Below are positions 9,257-17,395 of a stretch of DNA of 64,000 nucleotides, piece by piece (position 1 is the first letter of the stretch; the number at the start of each line of letters is the position of its first letter). The notes under the pieces were generated by a model. The model saw only the letters and a program-made list of their open reading frames with translations. It did no database searches and was not told the origin of the DNA. The translations under genes and the position numbers were made by a program. This DNA comes from Lachnoclostridium sp. UBA903 (GTDB lineage Bacteria > Bacillota > Clostridia > Lachnospirales > Lachnospiraceae), in the NCBI GenBank assembly GCA_002294045.1, contig DBEP01000062.1:1301-65300 (forward strand). The letters run 5' to 3'.

Positions 9257-9342
9257 AAATAAATAGGTTGAAAGAATCTGTTAGTGGCATCCTTTCTTCA
9301 TACTTTATTTTCTTTCAACCTTTTCCTCCAGTCTCGCCGCTA

Positions 9343-10788
9343 CTAGCCTTCTAAAATATATCTCAAAATGATTGCTTTCTTTTGTGTTACTTCTGACATT
9401 ACAGTAAGCATACTTTCTCGGCTATTACCGCTAAATTTCTTAGCTCCACCAAATGGAAGTTCAGCTGCACGGAATCCACCGGATCCATTGATGGTTACAT
9501 AACCTGCCTCAATCTCTCTGCTGCAACGGAACGCCAGCTTCATATCCTTTGTAAATACGCCTGAAGACAATCCATAATCCGTAAGATTTGCCAGCGCAAT
9601 ACCTTCTTCCACTGTATCAAATCCGATAATTGGCCATACCGGTCCGAAAACTTCCATATTCTTTGAAATATCCATGTCTTTCGTTACATCAACTAAAACA
9701 GTAGGATCATAGAACGCGCCGTTTCTCTTTCCTCCATAGTAAATCTTTGCTCCTTGCTCTACCGTAAGATTTACCTGTCTTTCAATTTCTTTTGCCGCTT
9801 TTTCAGTAATAACAGGCCCCATAGTAGTTTTATCATCCATCGGATCACCCATTACGATTGGCTTTAAATATTCATCTACAAGGCGTTTTGTAAACTCTTC
9901 TTTAATAGAATTATGTACAATAAAGCGCTTTGCAGCACTGCAGCATTGTCCCGCATTTCTCGCTTTATCTCCTGCTTCTTTTAGTGCAAGCTCCAAGTCT
10001 CCATCTTCAAATACTACAAATGGATCATTCCCACCCAATTCAAACTGATAACCAGTTAAATTCTTTGCTGCATGTTCTGCTATATTAATACCTGTTGCTG
10101 TACTTCCGGTAAAGTTTATAGAAGCAATTCTAGGATCATCTACAATCCATGTTCCCACTTCCGAACCGTGTCCAGTAAGTCCATGCACTACATCGCCAGG
10201 CACACCTGCTTCTACAAGCATTTTACAAAGTTCAAGCACTACCAATGGATCCTGAGATGGTGCTTTTACAACAATTGCATTACCAGTTGCAAGCGCTGCT
10301 GCTGCCTTAAACGCAAACAATGCCGCCGGAAAGTTGTAAGGAATAATACATGCAATTACACCTAAAGGCTCATTCATAGTAAACTGAATATCTTTATCAT
10401 ATCCTGGTTCTGTGCCTATCGGCATAGTTTCTCCATAGTGATGCATTGCTACTTCACACGCACTTTCAAATACATATGCCACAGAGTCGAATTCCCAAAC
10501 TGCTTCGGCCATATAAGGTTTTCCCGTTTCACTTGATAATAATTTTCCTAGCTCCAGGCGTCTTTCAATGACCATTTTTGCAAATTTCTTTAATGGTTTA
10601 CAACGCTCTCTTACCGGTAATTTCGCCCAAGACTTCTGAGCCGCTACCGCTAAGTCAATTGCTTTTGTTACATCTTCACGCGTCGCTACAGGAACTGTAT
10701 CAACCACCTGGCCATTTGCCGGGTTAATTATTTCCTGTGTTGCTTTGTTGCTTGCATCCATTTGCTTCCCACCAATTAACATTTTCAT
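9343..10788 (-). CDS. NAD(P)-dependent aldehyde dehydrogenase
   Basis: A 481-residue aldehyde dehydrogenase of standard length. Visible residues: Asn152 in PYNFP, Lys175 in VVKAPS, the FTGST nucleotide loop, general base Glu250 in FELGG, and nucleophile Cys283 in NAGQCCSAAKR. The closest feel is the succinate-semialdehyde/lactaldehyde/glycolaldehyde group. In this operon it should oxidise the short aldehyde released by either aldolase (lactaldehyde, glycolaldehyde or glyceraldehyde) to the acid. AAAAGGAG precedes the ATG. It lies between the dehydratase and the class II aldolase. Confidence 0.88.
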   Translation of the reverse strand: MKMLIGGKQMDASNKATQEIINPANGQVVDTVPVATREDVTKAIDLAVAAQKSWAKLPVRERCKPLKKFAKMVIERRLELGKLLSSETGKPYMAEAVWEFDSVAYVFESACEVAMHHYGETMPIGTEPGYDKDIQFTMNEPLGVIACIIPYNFPAALFAFKAAAALATGNAIVVKAPSQDPLVVLELCKMLVEAGVPGDVVHGLTGHGSEVGTWIVDDPRIASINFTGSTATGINIAEHAAKNLTGYQFELGGNDPFVVFEDGDLELALKEAGDKARNAGQCCSAAKRFIVHNSIKEEFTKRLVDEYLKPIVMGDPMDDKTTMGPVITEKAAKEIERQVNLTVEQGAKIYYGGKRNGAFYDPTVLVDVTKDMDISKNMEVFGPVWPIIGFDTVEEGIALANLTDYGLSSGVFTKDMKLAFRCSREIEAGYVTINGSGGFRAAELPFGGAKKFSGNSRESMLTVMSEVTQKKAIILRYILEG

Positions 10789-10818
10789 ATTTTTCTCTCC
10801 TTTTATCTCTTATTATCT

Positions 10819-11928
10819 CTATAATTTTTCATCATGCTCATTAATAAAGTCCATATCCAATTCCAGACCAAGTCCCGGCAAATCAGGTATTTCCATATAT
10901 CCATTATTGGGAACCGGTGCATTTTTGTACACGTTCTTTGTAAGCTCTTCAAAAAGCAGTAACCGCTCCAAAAACAATGCATTTTGCATGGCACTTATAA
11001 GATGGATGTGGATATTTTCCATAGCATGGGGTGCAAATTTTAAATTCCATGCCTGGGTTAATGCACCTACTTTCAGCATTTCAGTAAACCCACCTGCTCT
11101 TACTCCATCAAGCTGAATAATATCCGCTGCTTCATTAAGAATTAAATCTCTTGCACCATATCGGGTATATTCATGTTCACCAGTGGCGAGTGGTAAATCC
11201 GTAGATTGCTTATATTTTCTTAGTCCTGGTATGTCATCTGCAAATACCGGTTCTTCCAGAAACATAATACCCATGTCTTTAACCATATTGGCAAAGCGGG
11301 CACCGGTAGCACCATCCCAACAGTTATTTGCATCTAGCATAATTCCGATGTCCTCGCCGACAGCATCCTTTACTTTTGCCACTCTCTCTACATCACGTTT
11401 CAAGTCGGTTCCGCCGGCATATCCCACTTTAAATTTAATCATACGGTATCCCTGTTTTACCAGACCGACCATCTCTTCTACCAACTCTTCATCAGAATAT
11501 GATGTCCATCCACCACTTCCGTAAACCGGTACTTTTGTTTTATTCCCACCCCAGAGCTTATAGAGAGGAACTCCTAATGCTTTACCCTTAATATCCCAAA
11601 GCGCAATATCAATTGCACTAAGTGCACAAAACATTAATCCTTTCCTTCCTACTCCTCGTAAATATTGGAACATCTCTTGCCAGATAACTTCTGTTTCAAA
11701 AGGGTCTCTTCCGATAAGTTTAGGAGCAATATTCTTTTCAATAAGAATCTTTGTTGCTTCACCACCTACCTCATGGTAAGTTACACCAATCCCTTCAATC
11801 CCCTCTTCCGTGATTATACGCACTATAGTATATCCAACCGTTTCAACTTTTCTTGTAGCATCCGTAAATCCGCCTGTCACCGGCATAGATACCAAATGCA
11901 CTTTTATGTCTTTAATTTTCTGTCGCAT
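10819..11928 (-). CDS. Mandelate-racemase-type enolase superfamily sugar-acid dehydratase
   Basis: A 369-residue enolase-superfamily enzyme. Ligands and catalytic residues can be placed (numbering from ATG 11928): Lys165/Lys167 in IKFKVGY, metal ligands Asp199, Glu225 and Glu251 (LDANN, LEEP, GEHEY), and the Asp274-His301 dyad (IIQLD, APHAMEN). A KxK plus His-Asp dyad defines the mandelate racemase subgroup, most members of which dehydrate aldonic or uronic acids to 2-keto-3-deoxy acids. The start at 11928 is chosen because GGAGG is placed 5 bases before it; the longer reading to 11946 has none. It sits directly after the permease gene. The exact acid is unknown. Confidence 0.83.
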   Translation of the reverse strand: MRQKIKDIKVHLVSMPVTGGFTDATRKVETVGYTIVRIITEEGIEGIGVTYHEVGGEATKILIEKNIAPKLIGRDPFETEVIWQEMFQYLRGVGRKGLMFCALSAIDIALWDIKGKALGVPLYKLWGGNKTKVPVYGSGGWTSYSDEELVEEMVGLVKQGYRMIKFKVGYAGGTDLKRDVERVAKVKDAVGEDIGIMLDANNCWDGATGARFANMVKDMGIMFLEEPVFADDIPGLRKYKQSTDLPLATGEHEYTRYGARDLILNEAADIIQLDGVRAGGFTEMLKVGALTQAWNLKFAPHAMENIHIHLISAMQNALFLERLLLFEELTKNVYKNAPVPNNGYMEIPDLPGLGLELDMDFINEHDEKL

Positions 11929-11942
11929 ATCATCCTCCATTA

Positions 11943-13142
11943 TCAAACTTTCTTTTCTTTACTAGCTACATCAATTGCTACAGCCAAAAGCAGTACAATA
12001 CCTTTAATGATATATTGATATTCAGCTCCCAGGTTTAATAAACTCATTCCATTATCAAGGCCAGCCATTAGCATGGTGCCCATAATAGCACCAAAGACAT
12101 TTCCTTCTCCACCTCGAATACTAGTTCCGCCAACAATACAGCCTGTAATCGCAGTAAACTCAAAGGCTGTACCTGCTGCTGCTGTTGCCTGCCCAATTCT
12201 TCCTAAAAACACAATCGCAGCTACTGCTGTTGCAAAACCATGCAAAATATAAATAATCAGTTCTGTTCTCGCTATATTAATTCCCGACAAACGTGCCGCT
12301 TCTCTGTTTCCTCCGATAGCAAAAACAGCTCGGCCAAATGCGGTGCTAGTAATAACAAAATGAAAAACACCAGCCATAACCAATAGAATAACCACTGCAT
12401 ATGTAAATCCTCTATAAAAAATCATAATAGATGCAATAGCAAAACATACCCCCATTACGGCAGCTGTTTTTATCCAGTATTTCCAGCCTGCTCCAACATC
12501 CAGACCACTGTTCTTTCTTGCTTGTCTCCCTCGCACACTAACAATAAAATACAGTGCTAACAAGACCAATGTAATAATTAAGCTCAACAAATGAAAATTC
12601 TCATTATTCCCTAATGATGGCAAATAATCATGTCCAAATAGTGTGAAGGATTTACTCATTGGCCCGATTGTGTTTCCCTGCCCTATTAATAATGTAACTC
12701 CTTTGAATAATAATTGTCCTGATAAGGTAACCAAAAATGCCGGCAACCGGCGGTATGCAATCCAATACCCATGCCAGGCTCCTGCTAAAATCCCCACTAC
12801 CAATGTAATGGCAATAGTCGCCCCACTACCCAGACCAATCTTTACTTGAAGCACCGCTGCAACCGTGCCTAAACACCCTACAATCGATCCTGCCGCCAAA
12901 TCAGCATTACATGTAACAATAACCATAACCATAGTTATCGCTATAATCGAACATGTAGCTCCTTGCATCAATAAGTTTGATAAGTTTCGTGTTGTAAGAA
13001 ACGTACCCGATGTCATTAATTGCAAAACAGTGAAAATCACTAAAGTCTCTATTAATAGAGTGTATTTATACCAATCGCTTCGCCCTAATTTCTTGAATAA
13101 CGACTGAATTCCCAATCGGTCTGTTCTTGCTTGAGCATTCAT
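11943..13142 (-). CDS. CUT2-family sugar ABC transporter permease (XylH-like)
   Basis: A 399-residue polytopic membrane protein with about ten hydrophobic segments and the CUT2 permease features NLSNLLMQ near the N-terminus, GTVAAVLQ, AFLVTLSG and IGGNREAARLSGI (EAA-like coupling loop), and GGTSIRGGEGNVFGA near the end. It resembles the xylose permease XylH in length and in its long central loop. It follows the ATPase gene after 2 bases, with GGAGGAGAAT as ribosome site. It imports a monosaccharide with the ATPase and lipoprotein encoded just upstream. Confidence 0.88.
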   Translation of the reverse strand: MNAQARTDRLGIQSLFKKLGRSDWYKYTLLIETLVIFTVLQLMTSGTFLTTRNLSNLLMQGATCSIIAITMVMVIVTCNADLAAGSIVGCLGTVAAVLQVKIGLGSGATIAITLVVGILAGAWHGYWIAYRRLPAFLVTLSGQLLFKGVTLLIGQGNTIGPMSKSFTLFGHDYLPSLGNNENFHLLSLIITLVLLALYFIVSVRGRQARKNSGLDVGAGWKYWIKTAAVMGVCFAIASIMIFYRGFTYAVVILLVMAGVFHFVITSTAFGRAVFAIGGNREAARLSGINIARTELIIYILHGFATAVAAIVFLGRIGQATAAAGTAFEFTAITGCIVGGTSIRGGEGNVFGAIMGTMLMAGLDNGMSLLNLGAEYQYIIKGIVLLLAVAIDVASKEKKV

Positions 13143-13144
13143 TT

Positions 13145-14662
13145 CTATTCTCCTCCTGCCGCATAATGTAGTATCTTTTCTTGTGTAGCCTCATCCTTTG
13201 ATAACTCACCTCTTATTTTTCCTTCATACATAATGTATATCCTGTCGCTCATCCCCAATATTTCCGGCAATTCCGATGAAATCATTATGATACACACGCC
13301 TTGTTCAACTAATTGATTCATGAGTTGATAAATTTCATATTTTGAACCAACATCAATACCCCTGGTCGGCTCATCTAAAATCAATATATCAGGTTGTGTT
13401 AACAACCATTTAGCTAATACCACCTTTTGTTGATTTCCTCCGCTAAGATTTTGAGCTTTCTGTAACATGGACGGAGTCTTAATACGCAAATCCAGAATAT
13501 ATTTTTTCGCATTAGCTATTTCTTTGTTTTTGTCCAAAATACCACCTTTAGTAATTCTATCCAGGCTTGCCAAAGACATATTATTCTTCAAATCAGCCAT
13601 AAGCACTAAACCATATCCTTTTCTGTCTTCTGATACATATCCAATTCCTGCTCGAATCGCACTATTAGGGTCTTTGACTTTAAACTCTTTTCCCTTAATA
13701 TAGAGTTGGCCTTTTGGTTTCGCTTTTAATGCTCCCAGAAAACTCATCGCCAGTTCTGTTCGCCCAGCGCCCATAAGCCCAGCAATTCCCAGAATTTCTC
13801 CCCGTCTTGCATAGATATTTATATCATCTAATAATAATTTATCCGCATTATCTGGATTATGTACTGTCCACCCTTTTGTTTCCAAAACCACTTCGCCCGA
13901 CTTATGCGGCACATAAGGGAAACGCTCTGTCAACGCTCTTCCTACCATATATGCGACCAACTTATCTACGTCCATTTCACTTACCGGTTTCGTCACTATT
14001 GTCTGTCCGTCCCGAAGAACTGTAATCATATCAGAAATATGGAATATTTCATTAAGCTTATGTGAAATATAAATACATGTAATTCCATCTTTTTGTAGTT
14101 CACAAATTAGATTCAATAAATTATCAGCATCTGCTTCTGTCAATGAAGATGTCGGTTCATCTAATATTAGTAGCCTTGTATTTTTATTCAATGCCTTTGC
14201 GATTTCAATTAGCTGCTGTACTCCTGTCCCCAGCTTCCTTACCATTATATCTGGTGAAACATCTACACCTACTTTTTTCAGCAGCTTATCGCAACGCCTG
14301 TATTGTTCATCTTTGTTTATTACACCGTTACTCTTAATTTCATTTCCAAGAAAAATGTTATCAATTACTGATAAATTTTTTGCCAGTCCTAATTCTTGAT
14401 GTATAATAGCGATTCCAGCCTTTTCACTATCTTTGATCTTAAAAAACTTTTTTTCTTCACCTTCATAAATTATTTTTCCTTTAAATGTTCCTGCTTTATA
14501 TACGCCACTTAGCACTTTCATCAATGTTGATTTTCCTGCTCCATTTTCACCGCAAAGTGCATGTATGCTTCCACGCCTTACTTGAAACGTCAAATCATCA
14601 AGTGCTTTTACTCCTGGAAATTCCTTTGTAATATGCTCCATCTGTAAAATATAATCACTCAC
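13145..14662 (-). CDS. CUT2-family sugar ABC transporter ATPase, two nucleotide-binding domains (XylG-like)
   Basis: About 505 residues with two fused ABC domains. The first has Walker A GENGAGKST, LGTGVQQLIEIAKAL and Walker B LLILDEPTSSL. The second has a degenerate Walker A (GLMGAGRTE, usual in this family), LSGGNQQKV and ILILDEPTRGID. The start is the GTG at 14662 (VSDYILQM) because AGAGGG lies 6 bases upstream. The longer reading from 14695 would run through the intercistronic inverted repeat. Partner of the XylH-like permease. Confidence 0.9.
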   Translation of the reverse strand: MSDYILQMEHITKEFPGVKALDDLTFQVRRGSIHALCGENGAGKSTLMKVLSGVYKAGTFKGKIIYEGEEKKFFKIKDSEKAGIAIIHQELGLAKNLSVIDNIFLGNEIKSNGVINKDEQYRRCDKLLKKVGVDVSPDIMVRKLGTGVQQLIEIAKALNKNTRLLILDEPTSSLTEADADNLLNLICELQKDGITCIYISHKLNEIFHISDMITVLRDGQTIVTKPVSEMDVDKLVAYMVGRALTERFPYVPHKSGEVVLETKGWTVHNPDNADKLLLDDINIYARRGEILGIAGLMGAGRTELAMSFLGALKAKPKGQLYIKGKEFKVKDPNSAIRAGIGYVSEDRKGYGLVLMADLKNNMSLASLDRITKGGILDKNKEIANAKKYILDLRIKTPSMLQKAQNLSGGNQQKVVLAKWLLTQPDILILDEPTRGIDVGSKYEIYQLMNQLVEQGVCIIMISSELPEILGMSDRIYIMYEGKIRGELSKDEATQEKILHYAAGGE

Positions 14663-14680
14663 TTTAAACCCTCTTTCTTT

Positions 14681-14713
14681 TAGGTGTTGAAGCATTTAAT
14701 GCTTCAACACCTA
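14681..14713 (-). repeat. Perfect 16-bp inverted repeat between binding-protein and ATPase genes
   Basis: Arms TAGGTGTTGAAGCATT (14681-14696) and AATGCTTCAACACCTA (14698-14713) are exact reverse complements with one base between. In the minus transcript this is a strong hairpin after the binding-protein stop codon. No U-tract follows, so it is more likely a 3'-stabilising or partial attenuation element than a full terminator. Such hairpins commonly give binding proteins higher expression than the transporter body. Confidence 0.75.
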
Positions 14714-14731
14714 AGCACTTGATTATGCAAG

Positions 14732-15787
14732 TCAGTTCCCATATACCTCTTCATGAGTCATATAACCGCCGTCGATCAGTATTTCATCTAAATTATCTTT
14801 TGTAACAACAATTGCATCTAAACCTCTAATAGGAACATCCATATAACCATTATTCTCTGTATCAGTTAACCCAGGATCTTCACCTTTCACCAATGCGACT
14901 GTAGTTTGCAACGCAAGTTTCGCCAGCTCCTTTGTATCTTTAAACAATGTAGATGTTTGCGTACCTGCAATAATTCTCTGCGCTGCGGATAATTCTGCAT
15001 CCATTCCCGATACCGGAACTTTCCCAGCTAATCCTTGTGCGTCTAAAGCCCGAATAGCACCACTTGCAATGCCATCATTCATAGCTAATACTGCTGATAT
15101 TTGATTCTTATTTTCTGACAGAATATTCTCCATGTATGCCATTGCTTCTTCCGCTTTCCATTCTTTACAATATTGATCTGCTACAATAGTAACATCTCCT
15201 GCATCTATATAATTCTGAATCTGGCTCACCATACCATCATGTAACATAACTACACTTGCACCTGAAGATTTGTCGCCATTTAATATAACGTAATTTCCTT
15301 CTGAAACCGTTTTTGCTACCGCAGATGCTATTAACTCCCCATTTCTAACATCATCATATTTTACCGCAGCATCCAAATAACAATCAGATGGCATTCGGTC
15401 ATAGTTTACTACGATTATTCCTTCATCATGGGCATTTTGAATTACATTTGATACTGCTCCGGTATCAACTGGTGTAAACATAATTGCGTCTACACCTTGT
15501 GCAACTAAATTCTCAATTTGTGAATACTGCTTATCAGAATCGTTGTTTGCTACTTGAACCAGAACCTCAATACCCATTTCCTCTGCTGCAGCTTCTATCG
15601 CCTCCTTATCTCTTACCCACCTTTCTTCCTGAGCCGTCGGAAGTGCTACACCAACTATAATTTTGTCATTACTGTCTGATTTTGTCTCGGCTGTATTATC
15701 CCTTACTCCATTACTGTTTCCACAACCTACTAACGTAACCATTACCAATCCCATAGATAATAAAACATTTAAAAATCTTTTCTTCAT
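14732..15787 (-). CDS. Sugar-binding lipoprotein of CUT2 ABC transporter (XylF-like)
   Basis: A 351-residue periplasmic-binding-protein-like lipoprotein. The signal peptide MKKRFLNVLLSMGLVMVTLVGC ends in lipobox LVGC. The mature part has the type I fold of XylF/RbsB: KIIVGVALPTAQEERWVRDKEAI, VDAIMFTPVD, NDGIASGAIRALDAQGL and VSGMDAELSAAQRIIAG. It should capture a monosaccharide for the transporter. It is the first gene of the catabolic operon, behind a near-consensus promoter, and is followed by a hairpin. The sugar is not identified. Confidence 0.9.
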   Translation of the reverse strand: MKKRFLNVLLSMGLVMVTLVGCGNSNGVRDNTAETKSDSNDKIIVGVALPTAQEERWVRDKEAIEAAAEEMGIEVLVQVANNDSDKQYSQIENLVAQGVDAIMFTPVDTGAVSNVIQNAHDEGIIVVNYDRMPSDCYLDAAVKYDDVRNGELIASAVAKTVSEGNYVILNGDKSSGASVVMLHDGMVSQIQNYIDAGDVTIVADQYCKEWKAEEAMAYMENILSENKNQISAVLAMNDGIASGAIRALDAQGLAGKVPVSGMDAELSAAQRIIAGTQTSTLFKDTKELAKLALQTTVALVKGEDPGLTDTENNGYMDVPIRGLDAIVVTKDNLDEILIDGGYMTHEEVYGN

Positions 15788-15835
15788 CTTACCTTCTCCT
15801 TTTTATTTTTTTCGTATGCCACCCCTTGTAAACTC

Positions 15836-15865
15836 ATTATAGACACCCGTAATACTTATTGTCAA
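15836..15865 (-). promoter_or_regulatory. Sigma-A promoter of the sugar operon
   Basis: On the minus strand, TTGACA (15865-15860) and TATAAT (15841-15836) are separated by 18 bases. Both boxes are exact consensus. It points into the binding-protein gene. The AT-rich stretch just upstream (15880-15905) has a loose inverted repeat, TAATAAT/ATTATAA, that may be an operator for the divergent regulator. Confidence 0.75.
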
Positions 15866-15962
15866 TATTATTTTTATATTTTTTATAATATTAATAATTT
15901 TTATTATAATTAGTTTCCAAATAATTACCAAAATACAAAATTATGGGTAACAACAATTTTTC

Positions 15963-15989
15963 TTGACTTTTTTGTGTAATTATTATAAT
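15963..15989 (+). promoter_or_regulatory. Probable promoter of the ROK-type regulator
   Basis: TTGACT (15963-15968) and TATAAT (15984-15989) on the plus strand, with a short 15-base spacer. A second TATAAT lies at 15993-15998. Its position means the ATG at 16000 cannot be the true start of the regulator. Confidence 0.45.
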
Positions 15990-16059
15990 ATCTATAATAA
16001 TGCACCAAATACTAATTGACTTTAGATTCCATTCTAAGTCTAAGAAAGGAATAATTAAT

Positions 16060-17046
16060 GTGAATAGCAAGGTAAGTTCTGTCAATCAAGTAAAAGAGAA
16101 TAATACTAAACTGATTTTGAATGCATTAAAGACAGTTCCATACGGTACTAAAAGCACTGTATCGCTGATGACTAGCCTTAGTATAGCTACATGTAATAAT
16201 ATTCTAAACGAACTAGCCGAAGCAAAAAAAGTTCTCGAAGTAGAGAGTGATTATCCAATGGCCGGTCGTCCCCCTAAAGCATATAAATTCAATGCTGACT
16301 ATTCTCATATCTGTTGTATGTATATTACACATGAAGATAAGCAACGAGCTATACACTATGCTATTGTAAATTTGCTTGGTAAAATTTTACAGACAGAACA
16401 GATAAATAAAGATTATATCGATGGGGCTACAATTATTGATGTAATAGAAGAATTGATTAAAGAAGATCCGTTGATTGATAAAATCAGTACTGGATTTCCT
16501 GGTTATTTAAGTAATGGAAAAATTATGACTACTGGTACTCCTGAATTATATGGGTATCCATTAAAGCAATCTCTCAAAGATTATTTTGAAATTGAAGTTC
16601 ATTGTGACAATGATATGAACGCAATTGCATTAGGACTGTTTGAAGAAATGTTTTCTCAAACCGAAGATCCCTTTACAGTAATAGGATTTTTCAAAGGAAG
16701 ATGTCCCGGTGCTGGATCTATTGTTCATAAGAAGATAGTTAAAGGAATGTCCAATTTTGCCGGAGAAGTATTACATATGTATGCCTCTGATAAGGACTTT
16801 TGGTCAGACATCTCCACTCATTTTGATGAAGCTGTTGAAAAAATTTTTTTGATTATCTTGAGTGTCATCACAGTTATTAATCCCAGAACCATTGTTCTGA
16901 CCGGGAAAAATGCCGCCGGGAATATGATTGATGAATTAAAAAAAGCTTGTTTAAAACATCTTCCTGAAGAACATATTCCTGAATTTATTTATATTGATGA
17001 TATTAAGCCCTATTATATTAAAGGATTATTTCAAAAGACTGTCTGA
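16060..17046 (+). CDS. ROK-family transcriptional regulator (NagC/XylR type)
   Basis: About 328 residues. The N-terminal 75 residues form a winged helix-turn-helix (VKENNTKLILNALKTVPYGTKSTVSLMTSLSIATCNNILNELAEAKKV), followed by an ASKHA/ROK-like sensor domain (GFPGYLSNG, CDNDMNAIALG, FAGEVLHM). The CxCGxxGCxE zinc motif common in ROK repressors is absent. The start is the GTG at 16060, because AAAGGA is 9 bases upstream; the ATG at 16000 lies on the promoter. It is divergent from the sugar operon and is its likely regulator, with the imported sugar or an intermediate as effector. A terminator follows. Confidence 0.75.
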   Translation: MNSKVSSVNQVKENNTKLILNALKTVPYGTKSTVSLMTSLSIATCNNILNELAEAKKVLEVESDYPMAGRPPKAYKFNADYSHICCMYITHEDKQRAIHYAIVNLLGKILQTEQINKDYIDGATIIDVIEELIKEDPLIDKISTGFPGYLSNGKIMTTGTPELYGYPLKQSLKDYFEIEVHCDNDMNAIALGLFEEMFSQTEDPFTVIGFFKGRCPGAGSIVHKKIVKGMSNFAGEVLHMYASDKDFWSDISTHFDEAVEKIFLIILSVITVINPRTIVLTGKNAAGNMIDELKKACLKHLPEEHIPEFIYIDDIKPYYIKGLFQKTV

Positions 17047-17070
17047 TTTGGTAGTTCTCGAACGCTAAAA

Positions 17071-17107
17071 GGTGGTATACATAACAACCTGTATCCCATC
17101 TTTTTTT
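17071..17107 (+). terminator. Rho-independent terminator after the ROK regulator
   Basis: GGTGGTATACA pairs with TGTATCCCATC (one mismatch) around an 8-base loop and is followed directly by seven T residues. Confidence 0.8.
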
Positions 17108-17113
17108 CGATGC

Positions 17114-17236
17114 CTATATATATTTTTGTTGCTTGCTGTATTCCTTGGGCGTACATTTCATAATGTTACGAAACACCTTTGTATTCGCGGGTACTACCAA
17201 TGATGACGCCAAATTATCTTTGATCAACTCCTTTTA
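17114..17236 (-). pseudogene. AraC-family regulator C-terminal relic
   Basis: On the minus strand an open frame reads KDNLASSLVVPANTKVF, then RNIMKCTPKEYSKQQKYI and TAG. The F.(R/N)..K.TP.EY.KQ ending is the hallmark of the second helix-turn-helix of AraC regulators. No start or upstream part survives, so it is a remnant of a lost gene beside the ROK regulator. Confidence 0.5.
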
Positions 17237-17395
17237 ATAATGAAAAAAGCATCCTTAACTTCTGGTAGAAATTAAGGAGTACTTTCTGTACAAGATTTAT
17301 AAAATCTGAAAGTCTTTCTTGTATGATTTACCATCTTTTACTATAATAATAGTTATAATTGTAATTTTATATCTTTTTATGGAGGTGAATACACT

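Noticed and set aside
11929..11946. Upstream ATGs for the dehydratase
   Set aside because: The longer start would include the GGAGG sequence itself as codons; ATG 11928 follows that site.
14681..14713. Full Rho-independent terminator
   Set aside because: The hairpin is perfect but no T-run follows in the minus transcript, and the operon clearly continues.
16000..16059. ATG at 16000 as start of the ROK regulator
   Set aside because: It abuts the TATAAT boxes and lacks a ribosome site. GTG 16060 has AAAGGA at a good distance.
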